5,966 nucleotides of DNA from a candidate division NPL-UPA2 bacterium (GCA_021129695.1 JAJOKU010000084.1:1-5966), one strand, 5' to 3'; positions 1 to 5,681 are shown, counted from the stretch's first letter. Program-made: numbers and translations. Notes: a model not told the origin generated them from the sequence alone.

Positions 1-47
1 CCCAGTAATTTTTCAATATTCTCCACTCCCAATTGAAGCAGGTCATC

Positions 48-53
48 CTTATA
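48..53. repeat. Target-site duplication, left copy (CTTATA)
   Basis: CTTATA lies directly against the left terminal repeat of the element at 54-202 and is matched by the copy at 203-208. The identity stops exactly at six bases, because position 47 differs from 202 and position 54 differs from 209. Confidence 0.75.
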
Positions 54-71
54 CACGAGTTACGCACCCTT
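54..71 (-). promoter_or_regulatory. Possible ribosome binding site and GTG start donated by the MITE end
   Basis: Reading leftward, AAGGGTG (65-71) sits eight bases before GTG (54-56). That GTG is in frame with the severed 3' part of the interrupted gene (V-Y-K-D-D-L-L-Q). An in-frame TAA lies just upstream at 60-62, so this is the first possible start in the frame. It could allow production of an N-terminally shortened protein. Confidence 0.3.
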
Positions 72-96
72 TTTGTAACTATTTGATAATCAATGG

Positions 97-124
97 GTTA
101 CAGTAAAACTTATTTTACAGTCAA
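97..124 (-). promoter_or_regulatory. Possible weak outward promoter inside the MITE
   Basis: On the minus strand TTGACT (119-124) is followed after 16 bases by TGTAAC (97-102). The spacer is the perfect hairpin GTAAAA-TAAG-TTTTAC at 103-118. The -35 box is good and the -10 box matches four of six consensus bases. It would read leftward into the severed 3' part of the interrupted gene. This rests on sequence match only. Confidence 0.25.
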
Positions 125-202
125 ATAGCGCCATGTTTCTCATAACTCTTTGTAATTGAAAGGGTTACATTTCTGACATCTAAAAATAATGCGTAACTCG
201 TG

Positions 203-208
203 CTTATA
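203..208. repeat. Target-site duplication, right copy (CTTATA)
   Basis: This is the second copy of the 6-bp flank, directly against the right terminal repeat. On the minus strand it encodes the YK codons at the end of the intact 5' part of the interrupted gene. Confidence 0.75.
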
Positions 209-295
209 TTCGTTCCTTATAGTCAGCCTCATCCCGCCCTTCTTAATCGTCATAAAACCACCTTTCGTAGCCATATGCTTTAATCCAAGAAAATC

Positions 296-319
296 GCCTT
301 CGGCAATACAGCCGAAGGC
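296..319 (-). terminator. Hairpin, possible weak terminator
   Basis: GCCTTCGGC (296-304) pairs perfectly with GCCGAAGGC (311-319) around a 6-base loop. On the minus strand the stem is followed by GATTTTCTT, a T-rich but interrupted tail. It lies downstream of the glycosyltransferase gene and upstream of the interrupted gene, so it could attenuate transcription between them. The T-tract is poor, hence low confidence. Confidence 0.3.
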
Positions 320-386
320 AGTACTGCTAGCCGTAGGTAGCACTGCTTCGCGGTGCTTCACCGTAACTCTAATACGATTTTCTTGC

Positions 387-421
387 CCCCACGCTTTGCT
401 TCGCAAAGCGAAGCAGTGGGG
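387..421. repeat. Long GC-rich hairpin with alternative foldings
   Basis: CCCCAC (387-392) pairs with GTGGGG (416-421). Inside, after one bulged base at 415, positions 393-401 pair with 406-414 with one wobble. The core can also fold as CGCTTTGC/GCAAAGCG (392-399/403-410) or GCTTCGC/GCGAAGC (398-404/408-414). No T-run follows on either strand, so it is not a standard terminator. Confidence 0.5.
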
Positions 422-424
422 CTT

Positions 425-455
425 GTATAGGAAAGTATTTTATACTTTCCTATAC
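425..455. repeat. Perfect 14-bp hairpin over the stop codon of the glycosyltransferase gene
   Basis: Positions 425-438 and 442-455 form a 14-bp perfect inverted repeat with a 3-base loop. It contains the TAA stop (440-442) and the last four codons of the glycosyltransferase. No T-run follows on the minus strand. It could protect the 3' end of the mRNA or affect termination. Confidence 0.55.
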
Positions 456-1606
456 CGCGATAAAAGTTTCGGGTTGTCCCTGAGCGGGATTATCTTCTCA
501 TAAGCTTTTACCAGATTATCCCCATAATGCTCCCAGGTATAGCCACTCACCCTCTCCCGGGCAGATTGACCTATCTCCAGGCCCATCTTCTCGTCTGCAT
601 ACAGTAATTCTATTTTCTCCCTTATTTTTTCTACATCTCTAATAGGAATAACGAAACCATCCTTCCCGTCTCTAACCACTGAGCCGCTATTTGCAGTGGT
701 AATTATTGGCAGACCACAGGCCATAGCTTCATAGGTGACCAGGGCGCTTCCTTCCTCAATGGAAGGGCAGACAAAAACGGAAGCAGAGTTGAAAAGAGAG
801 ACTGGATCCGAGCGGTAGCCAAGGTGTTTGAACTGCTTCCTTGTCCGGTAGCGTTCTATAATTTTCTTACTGTCAGCGGCGATATCTCCTGCTAAAACTA
901 ACTCTGCATTCTTTAAATCCAACCTGTTCCACGCCTCCAGCAGATATTGGAACCCCTTCCTCAGGCTGAGCCTTCCCACGAAAAGGATGCGAAAGAGGCT
1001 ATCTGGCTTAGGTTGTGGTTTGAATCTAACAAGGTCGACTCCAAAGGGGATGAGAATAAGCTTTTTAGAAGAAAATCCCTCCTCTATAAAACTATCATAG
1101 GCAAATTGGGAAGGCACCATTATATAGTCTGCGGTCTCATATTCAGCCAAACATCGCTCAATCACCTCTGCCAATTCTGGCTCGCATTCAATTCCCTGCT
1201 CCTCGTGCTCCTCTCTGATTAGCCTCATCTGAGTGCTGATATGGGAGGAAGCCCTCTCCACTATTGCCACCGCCCCCACTCTCTTAGCTTCCCGCAAGGA
1301 ATGTAGACATTGCCCATTCCACCCATGGAAAATGTCACAGCTTTCCTTTAAGAGATGAGATACCCTCTGATCGAAATATAAACTTTCTAAATAATACCAC
1401 TTTTTGGCAGTAAGATAGGGTAACTTCACCCTCTTTGGATACCAGACCTTGACTATTCTACTGCGCTCTATCTCTCCCCTCTTTGCTCCCCGGGCTACTA
1501 CCTTTTTCAGATAACCATGCCGATAAATTCCCCTTACCGCCTGATAAGCGGTGTTGCCAATTCCTCCTCCTCCTAACCTTGAACAGATGGAGTAAACAAC
1601 CTGCAT
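440..1606 (-). CDS. Glycosyltransferase family 4 protein
   Basis: This GT-B fold enzyme would transfer a sugar from a nucleotide-sugar donor to a glycan acceptor at the cytoplasmic face. The N-terminal domain opens with QVVYSICSRLGGGGIG, a glycine-rich acceptor-side loop. The C-terminal donor domain has LFVGRLSLRKG and the EX7E motif in EEGSALVTYEAMACGLP, with glutamates at residues 285 and 293. About 388 residues is normal for GT4. I chose ATG at 1606 because the first strand of the fold begins there and a G-rich GGGGGGT lies just upstream. ATG at 1642 or 1651 (403 residues) adds a charged tail with no clear ribosome binding site. It is separated from the main operon by the toxin-antitoxin module. 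Acceptor and sugar are unknown; context suggests LPS core or other surface glycan. Confidence 0.88.
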   Translation of the reverse strand: MQVVYSICSRLGGGGIGNTAYQAVRGIYRHGYLKKVVARGAKRGEIERSRIVKVWYPKRVKLPYLTAKKWYYLESLYFDQRVSHLLKESCDIFHGWNGQCLHSLREAKRVGAVAIVERASSHISTQMRLIREEHEEQGIECEPELAEVIERCLAEYETADYIMVPSQFAYDSFIEEGFSSKKLILIPFGVDLVRFKPQPKPDSLFRILFVGRLSLRKGFQYLLEAWNRLDLKNAELVLAGDIAADSKKIIERYRTRKQFKHLGYRSDPVSLFNSASVFVCPSIEEGSALVTYEAMACGLPIITTANSGSVVRDGKDGFVIPIRDVEKIREKIELLYADEKMGLEIGQSARERVSGYTWEHYGDNLVKAYEKIIPLRDNPKLLSRYRKV

Positions 1607-1698
1607 CAAGACCCCCCATGCCAACTTTTCATCCTTTTTCATCACAACCATATGAATAATGCAGGTTAAATCAACCTAAAATTAGATATTGCTTCACT

Positions 1699-1727
1699 TT
1701 TCTACTTCTCAAACATCCGCAAGTCAA
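1699..1727 (-). promoter_or_regulatory. Possible promoter for the downstream glycosyltransferase
   Basis: TTGACT (1722-1727) and TAGAAA (1699-1704) are spaced by 17 bases on the minus strand, inside the former 3' end of the toxin gene and about 90 bp before the glycosyltransferase start. The -35 matches five of six bases and the -10 only four. It would give the glycosyltransferase expression independent of the toxin-antitoxin promoter. Confidence 0.25.
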
Positions 1728-2012
1728 GTAATCGGGCGCCATGAATAACTCGCATTATAGTTACCTTCAGACGCTGAACACGAAAGATGGTTCGATAATC
1801 GCCATATTAAGATGGCGATACTCTCGTTCTAATTCCTCAGCTTCGGGAATAATTGGACATCGGCTAGGGAACTTCTCCAGCGAACCAATCTGCCGTTCAA
1901 GTTCTTTAATCCATCTAATGGCGGTCATGGGATTATCTCGGTGGATATATTCAACAATCGATTCTATATCACGCTCAGCTACTTTTGTGATCTCAACGCG
2001 ATATTTTCGCAT
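1702..2012 (-). pseudogene. RelE/ParE-family toxin, frameshifted
   Basis: The RelE/ParE superfamily comprises small toxins that cleave mRNA at the ribosome or poison gyrase. The uninterrupted frame (2012-1767) gives only 81 residues: the expected N-terminal strand, helical pair (AERDIESIVEYI, DNPMTAIRWIKELE) and PEAEELEREYRHL, then an unrelated tail. From 1806 the missing part continues in another frame as YGDYRTIFRVQ, then MRVIHGARLLD, ending at TAG 1702-1704 (34 residues). Joined, this makes about 103 residues, the normal family length. One base was lost near 1803-1811. The C-terminal strands carry residues important for activity in this family, so the product is probably inactive. A sequencing error or recoding is possible. 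The start overlaps the antitoxin gene by 20 nt and has GAGGGAG upstream. Confidence 0.85.
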
Positions 2013-2277
2013 TCTGCTTAAGCTCCCTCAGGAAATCTCTTGCCGGACGTGTGTGTTTCTTCTTTATGTCTGCTTCTGCCTCAGATAGCAAACCGGCAAG
2101 GTTTACTATCTTTAGTTTCCTTTCGAAAACGGCTGCGTCGAGCAACACCACATCGGGCTTCCCATTAACAGTTACAATGATAGGGTGTCCAGTGCGATGT
2201 GCCTGCTTAAAAATCTCATGGGTCCTTTTCTTCAACTCAGAGACTGATTTAATGTCTTCGGTAATACTTAAAGGCAT
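1993..2277 (-). CDS. Phd/YefM-family antitoxin
   Basis: This 94-residue protein is of the prevent-host-death type: an N-terminal DNA-binding dimerisation domain that represses its own promoter, and a C-terminal segment that wraps and neutralises the toxin. Visible family features are the opening ITEDIKSVSELKKRTHEIF, the central strand-turn IIVTVNGKPDVVLLDAAVFE (about residues 33-52), and a charged, helical C-terminus rich in K, E and R. The start at 2277 is fixed by a near-perfect AAGGAGGTGA ribosome binding site six bases upstream. It comes first in the module and overlaps the toxin gene by 20 nt, the usual arrangement. It is intact although its toxin is frameshifted, so it may persist as a solo repressor or as protection against related toxins. 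Confidence 0.9.
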   Translation of the reverse strand: MPLSITEDIKSVSELKKRTHEIFKQAHRTGHPIIVTVNGKPDVVLLDAAVFERKLKIVNLAGLLSEAEADIKKKHTRPARDFLRELKQNAKISR

Positions 2278-2318
2278 TTTATTTCACCTCCTTTTCGATA
2301 CCAAATATCTTACCTTTT

Positions 2319-2347
2319 ATAATACTATATTTTGCTCATAAAGTCAA
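2319..2347 (-). promoter_or_regulatory. Sigma70-like promoter of the toxin-antitoxin module
   Basis: On the minus strand TTGACT (2342-2347) and TATTAT (2319-2324) are separated by exactly 17 bases, and each matches five of six consensus positions. It begins 14 bases after the stop of the deacetylase gene and lies about 40 bases before the antitoxin start. A TATA-ATAC-TATA inverted word overlaps the -10 region on the plus strand and could be part of an operator for the antitoxin; that part is speculative. Confidence 0.6.
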
Positions 2348-2360
2348 ATTGTTCTAATGT

Positions 2361-3140
2361 TTACCCACGGTTAAAAGCGGAATAAATTCTGGCTACAGTT
2401 GGATGGGAATAGATGATAAGTCTCTTTCCAAACCAGCTCAGGTTTCCCTTCTCGGTATCGAATCTTTTTATTCTCATAGGATCAGTGCCATGGGTGTTGG
2501 CTCCCTTTCTGGTAGTAACTCCTCCCCGGTAGCCAAGTTTGCGGGCAAGAGCAATCACCTGGTCGCTACAGGCTCCCCAGGGCCAGGAGATGAACTTACA
2601 CTTCTTTTCCAGTTTCTTTTCAATTACGGCCTTCGACTGACTCAATTCCGCCTCAACGTTCACCCCTAACTCCACTAACCTCTTGTGGGTGTGAGTATGC
2701 GACTGAATATCCACCAGGCCACTTGCCTCCATCTCCCTCATCTCGGTCCAGCTAAGGTAATAGTCGGAAGAGCTCTTTCCCAACACTGCCGCTGGACGAG
2801 TCTTGGAGTGAGGAGGAATCTCTATAATCGAGCCAGAGTGTTTATCCTTAGCCAGAGAGGTGATGACGAAAATCGTCGCCTTCATCTTATACTTCTTCAA
2901 AATGGGATAGGCATAGAGCCCGTTATCCAAATACCCATCGTCAAAGGTGAGAACAACTGCTCTTCTCGGAAGCGGCTTTTCACCTTTTAGATAAGCCACC
3001 AGATCATCCAGGAAAATGGATTCGTACCCCTGGTCGACCAGATACTTGAGTTGCCCCTGGAAGTAATTAGAGCTTACCGTCACCGTATCTCCCGGTCGAT
3101 CATTTATATGGTGGTAGGTTATTACCGGTATACTCCTCAT
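2361..3140 (-). CDS. NodB-type polysaccharide deacetylase (CE4)
   Basis: This 259-residue protein has the carbohydrate esterase 4 fold, metal-dependent enzymes that remove N- or O-acetyl groups from sugars. It opens with IPVITYHHI. Motif 1 is TFDDGY at 65-70, with D67 the expected base and D68 the metal ligand. Motif 2 is SHTHTH at 147-152, with H148 and H152 as ligands. Motif 3 is SWPWG at 185-189. Between motifs 1 and 2 it has about 15 more residues than the second deacetylase at 4222-4929. No signal peptide or membrane segment is visible, so it probably acts on cytoplasmic or lipid-linked intermediates. Its ATG overlaps the upstream glycosyltransferase stop by 4 nt (ATGA) and has no ribosome binding site, so translation is probably coupled. 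The substrate is unknown. Confidence 0.9.
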   Translation of the reverse strand: MRSIPVITYHHINDRPGDTVTVSSNYFQGQLKYLVDQGYESIFLDDLVAYLKGEKPLPRRAVVLTFDDGYLDNGLYAYPILKKYKMKATIFVITSLAKDKHSGSIIEIPPHSKTRPAAVLGKSSSDYYLSWTEMREMEASGLVDIQSHTHTHKRLVELGVNVEAELSQSKAVIEKKLEKKCKFISWPWGACSDQVIALARKLGYRGGVTTRKGANTHGTDPMRIKRFDTEKGNLSWFGKRLIIYSHPTVARIYSAFNRG

Positions 3141-4225
3141 CGCAGCAAATCGCGGTAGAGGGACTCTATCTTCTCTACCATTCCCTCCAGGCTGAACTTC
3201 TCTTCTATGAAGCGCCGTCCGTTCTCACCCAATCTCCTTGCCTTCTCTCTATCATCCAGTAGCTCCACCATGGCTTCAGATAGGGCTTCCACATCCTGGG
3301 GAGGAACGAGGATACCAGTCCTTTCGTTCTCAATTAATTCTGGAACTCCTCCTACGGCCGTAGCCACCACCGCTTTCTTCATGGCTAAAGCCTGAGCTAC
3401 TGCCTGAGGGACGCCTTCCCTCAGAGAAGGAAGGACAAAGATATTGAGGGCAGCTAAAACCTGAGGAATATCATCCCGAAGCCCGGTCATAATTATCTGT
3501 TTTTCCAAACCCAGTTCCTTTATTTGACGGCGAACAGTATCGCCCTTTGGCTCATCTCCAACGATGAGGAGCCTGGTCTCGGGTTTCACCTCCAGCACTT
3601 GCTGGATTGCCTTAATTAGATGAAAATGTCCCTTTTCGCTGCGGATGATCCCTACTGTTCCTACTAAAGGAGCATCCGGCTTTATCCCAAACTCCTTCCT
3701 GATGCTGGTTCCATCAATGCTGAAGTCAAATCTCTGCAAATCAACTCCAGTTGGGATGGAGACGATTTTTCCGGGCTCTAACCCGTTATCCCTTATCATT
3801 GCCTGCCTTATCGTCACCCCACAGGTCATTATCTTATGCGGCAGCCGGTAAACAATATTAAAGGGGTGCCTTGGTATAGGAATGGAGACATGGCGAGTGC
3901 GAATGAGTTTCGAGCGGGTAGTTAACCTGGCGGCCAGGGAAGCTAACCAGCTATCCTTAGAACTGTGGGTATTGACTATATCAACCTTCTCCCGGTGCAT
4001 AATCAAGATTAGCCTTAAGAAAGCCCTCAGGCTAAAGCTGCTCCGTATATTTATCTTACATGCTTCCACTCCAGCCTCATTAGCCCTGGGTAGTATCCGG
4101 CTATCCGGACGGCAGGCGATAATAACCCGGTATCCGCGTTTCTTGAGTTCCCTCGCCTCAGAGAGGATGCGCTGTTCCTGCCCTCCCCACTGGCGGGAGG
4201 ATTCGGTGTGGAGAATAGTGATCAT
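3137..4225 (-). CDS. Glycosyltransferase family 4 protein, EX7Q variant
   Basis: This 362-residue GT-B enzyme has clear GT4 features: an N-terminal domain from ITILHTESSRQWGGQEQR, the linker SIPTGVDLQRF, the donor domain strand VGTVGIIRSEKG, and LREGVPQAVAQALAMKKAV. In the last, the usual EX7E reads E270-X7-Q278: the second glutamate, which contacts the nucleotide-sugar ribose in this family, is glutamine. I recall similar EGVPQ...QA sequences in otherwise normal GT4 proteins, so it is probably active. It overlaps by 4 nt at both ends with flanking deacetylase genes and has only a weak ribosome binding site, which implies translational coupling. It probably adds a sugar to an LPS core or similar glycan, one step before or after deacetylation. 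Confidence 0.9.
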   Translation of the reverse strand: MITILHTESSRQWGGQEQRILSEARELKKRGYRVIIACRPDSRILPRANEAGVEACKINIRSSFSLRAFLRLILIMHREKVDIVNTHSSKDSWLASLAARLTTRSKLIRTRHVSIPIPRHPFNIVYRLPHKIMTCGVTIRQAMIRDNGLEPGKIVSIPTGVDLQRFDFSIDGTSIRKEFGIKPDAPLVGTVGIIRSEKGHFHLIKAIQQVLEVKPETRLLIVGDEPKGDTVRRQIKELGLEKQIIMTGLRDDIPQVLAALNIFVLPSLREGVPQAVAQALAMKKAVVATAVGGVPELIENERTGILVPPQDVEALSEAMVELLDDREKARRLGENGRRFIEEKFSLEGMVEKIESLYRDLLR

Positions 4226-4929
4226 ACTCTACTGCGTCCTAATTTCAGGTTGAGGAGGAAATGAAATGAAGTATCATATCCACGAATAAGTATTCGTCTC
4301 AGAGCAAAGGAGTCCTCCCCTACCCCATTCTTGCCCGGCAGAGTGGAGAAGGCTCCTCGATAGCCACAGTCTTTAACTGTTTCCTTCACCGCTTCACTTA
4401 ATTTTCCCCAGGGGTAGGAGAAGAACTCAACCGATTCACCAAGTTTACTTTCCAGGACACTCTTCGAACGCTCAACCTCTAATCTTATTTCTTCTTCAGG
4501 CAAGGAAGGTAAAAGACGGTGAGCGTGGCTGTGGGAACCAAATTCCATGCCAGCCTGACGCATCTCCTCAATCTCAGCCCAGTTGAGGAGCGGTTCGGGT
4601 CCTTTCTCATCCCACGAGCTGTCTGACCCAATATAATCGGTAACTAAAAAAATAATTGCCCGGAATTCATATTTCTTTAAGATGGGAAAGGCGTAGAGGA
4701 AGTTATCCTGGTATCCATCGTCAAAACTTATGATTATTCTCCTCTTAGGTAAAGCTCTTTCCCCTTGGCAGAAATCTAATAGTTGGCTGGCCGATATGGT
4801 TCGATAACCACGGCTAAATAGATATTTCATCTGCCAGCCAAACTTCTCCGGGCTGACCCGGAGTTTCTCCGCCTTCCTTCCCCGGTTAGGACTTACCCTA
4901 TGATACATGAGGACTGGTATTCCGGCCAC
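4222..4929 (-). CDS. NodB-type polysaccharide deacetylase (CE4)
   Basis: This 235-residue CE4 deacetylase opens with the family signature IPVLMYHRVSP. Motif 1 is SFDDGY at 68-73 (D70 base, D71 metal ligand), motif 2 is SHSHAH at 132-137 (H133 and H137), and motif 3 is SYPWG at 171-175. All the metal-binding residues are present. The start is GTG at 4929, supported by GGGAGGT six bases upstream. That site lies inside the coding end of the preceding glycosyltransferase, giving a 32-nt overlap. ATG at 4908 would cut off the conserved opening strand. No signal peptide is visible, so a cytoplasmic role on a glycan precursor is likely, comparable in principle to ArnD-type deacetylation of a lipid-linked sugar. 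It is clearly homologous to the deacetylase at 2361-3140. Confidence 0.9.
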   Translation of the reverse strand: MAGIPVLMYHRVSPNRGRKAEKLRVSPEKFGWQMKYLFSRGYRTISASQLLDFCQGERALPKRRIIISFDDGYQDNFLYAFPILKKYEFRAIIFLVTDYIGSDSSWDEKGPEPLLNWAEIEEMRQAGMEFGSHSHAHRLLPSLPEEEIRLEVERSKSVLESKLGESVEFFSYPWGKLSEAVKETVKDCGYRGAFSTLPGKNGVGEDSFALRRILIRGYDTSFHFLLNLKLGRSRV

Positions 4930-5665
4930 TTTGGACCTCCCACAATTTCATATACTTAACGAAGACATAGAAGGCATTGAGAACACTGTATAAAAGACCA
5001 TAAAATCCGTCCCGGAATCCCTGTCTGAAAAAATAGGTCAGGATAAATTCACTCGGTAGGCGCAGGAAGGGATACCATCTCCCATATCTTGGTTTATCAA
5101 CTTTATCCAGGGCATCCAGGGTACTATATCGGTCGAATTTCTCTAAATAATCATTGAGATTCTCATAGCTATAATGGAGCATTGGTTCCTTGAGGCATCC
5201 TACTCGCCCGGTGACCTTGACTCCCTCGTGCACTGCCCTTTCCTCAAACTTACCTTTCCCCTTCCGGAAGAGCCGCAGATGCCGTTTAGGATAAAGGCCG
5301 CCGTATCTCATCCAGTGACCAAAGAAATAGAACTTCATGGGGACAAGATATCCGTCATAATTGCTGCTTCCCCGAAGCACTTGCTTTATCTCCTCAGCCA
5401 ATTCCGGAGAGACCCTCTCATCGGCATCCAAACTCAATATCCATTGGCCCGAGGCTTTCTCTATAGCAAAGTTCTTACCCTTAGCATATCCCTCCCATTT
5501 CCTCTGAAATACCTTATCTGTCCACCGATGGCAAATCTCCAATGTCCTATCCTGACTGAAATCGTCCACCACCACAATCTCATCAGCCCACTTCACGCTC
5601 TCCAGGCAGGGACCGATATCTTCCTCTTCGTTCTTCGTAATAACCACTACTGATAGATTGCTCAT
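4898..5665 (-). CDS. Glycosyltransferase family 2, WaaE/KdtX-like
   Basis: The GT-A fold enzyme has SVVVITKNEEEDIGPCLESV at its N-terminus, EIVVVDDFSQDRT (D34, D35), and the metal-binding DXD motif as DAD at residues 80-82 in ILSLDADER. A basic central part (YPKRHLRLFRKGKGKF) is followed by AVHEG and a C-terminal aromatic helical segment around FRQGFRDGFYGLLYSVLNAFYVFVKY that probably sits at the membrane. This layout matches the WaaE/KdtX group, which adds glucose to the LPS inner core; the exact sugar is not readable here. The start is ATG at 5665 or GTG at 5671. The ribosome binding site GGAGGTGA (5682-5689) covers the stop of the acyltransferase gene and fits GTG better in spacing. The longer frame to 5743 overlaps that gene and lacks family sequence. 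Confidence 0.88.
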   Translation of the reverse strand: MSNLSVVVITKNEEEDIGPCLESVKWADEIVVVDDFSQDRTLEICHRWTDKVFQRKWEGYAKGKNFAIEKASGQWILSLDADERVSPELAEEIKQVLRGSSNYDGYLVPMKFYFFGHWMRYGGLYPKRHLRLFRKGKGKFEERAVHEGVKVTGRVGCLKEPMLHYSYENLNDYLEKFDRYSTLDALDKVDKPRYGRWYPFLRLPSEFILTYFFRQGFRDGFYGLLYSVLNAFYVFVKYMKLWEVQSGRNTSPHVS

Positions 5666-5681
5666 TTTCACCGGAACTCCG

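Larger units (their letters stand above)
54..202. mobile_element. 149-bp MITE-like element with terminal inverted repeats and 6-bp target duplication
   Basis: The ends are perfect 13-bp inverted repeats: CACGAGTTACGCA at 54-66 and its reverse complement at 190-202. Extending inward, 18 of 21 positions match (54-74 against 182-202), including a shared T-tract. Both ends are flanked flush by CTTATA (48-53 and 203-208), as expected for a target-site duplication. The interior is AT-rich and too short to encode a transposase. It contains the 8-bp direct repeat GGGTTACA at 95-102 and 162-169, further GTTAC/GTAAC words at 58-63, 75-80 and 193-198, an 8-bp inverted repeat at 79-86/121-128, and a 6-bp hairpin at 103-118. 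These could be subterminal transposase-binding sites. A 6-bp duplication does not identify one IS family; mobilisation in trans by a transposase elsewhere in the genome is inferred. Confidence 0.82.
1..253 (-). pseudogene. Gene interrupted by a MITE-like insertion, partial at the window edge; tentatively an LPS-kinase-like protein
   Basis: The 5' part reads from ATG at 253, with an AAGGTGG-like ribosome binding site four bases upstream, and gives MTIKKGGMRLTIRNEYK up to 203. The next codons lie in the element at 54-202 and reach a stop at 140-142. If the element and one copy of the flanking CTTATA repeat are removed, RNEYK joins in frame to DDLLQLGVENIEKLL at 47-3, and the frame runs off the left edge. 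The exact in-frame junction is strong evidence that this was one gene. The family call is weak: a short basic start with a KGG(x)R segment, followed by a LGVxxxEKLL stretch, resembles from memory the N-terminal region of Kdo/WaaP (InaA-like) lipopolysaccharide kinases, and the setting in a lipid A/core operon fits. No catalytic residues are in view. An upstream ATG at 274 is a poorer start because it lacks a ribosome binding site. Confidence 0.6.
286..455. repeat. Palindrome-rich intergenic island (REP/BIME-like)
   Basis: This stretch between the upstream glycosyltransferase and the interrupted gene is packed with inverted repeats. Local hairpins lie at 296-319, 336-362, 387-421 and 425-455. 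Longer-range pairs are CAAGAAAATCG (286-296) with CGATTTTCTTG (375-385), and CACTGCTTCGC (341-351) with GCGAAGCAGTG (408-418), each 11 bp and perfect. The word TGCTTC recurs at 344, 354 and 397. No protein is supported here. The layout resembles repetitive extragenic palindromes arranged as an inverted pair, but copy number elsewhere in the genome is unknown. Confidence 0.5.

Noticed and set aside
58..198. Integron attC-type site from the repeated GTTAC words
   Set aside because: The words do not fit the GTTRRRY core, no integrase is in view, and the target duplication points to a DDE-type insertion.
286..385. A second MITE bounded by CAAGAAAATCG and its complement
   Set aside because: There is no flanking direct repeat of useful length, and the repeats do not extend beyond 11 bp. 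I kept it as part of a palindromic island.
286..385. A tRNA-like cloverleaf
   Set aside because: The outer stem and inner hairpins suggest branching, but there is no T-loop consensus, no anticodon arm of proper size and no CCA context.
1663..1677. Terminator hairpin AGGTT/AACCT before the glycosyltransferase gene
   Set aside because: The stem is only 5 bp and the T-run lies on the wrong side for minus-strand transcription.
1803..1811. Programmed -1 frameshifting that would make a full-length toxin
   Set aside because: The bases around CTTAATATGG do not form an X XXY YYZ slippery heptamer. A plain one-base deletion explains the sequence more simply.
5174..5653. Plus-strand reading frame of 159 codons
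   Set aside because: It lies opposite the well-supported family 2 glycosyltransferase, has no family motifs and no ribosome binding site. The other plus-strand frames (for example 3882-4253 and 1741-2088) are rejected for the same reasons.
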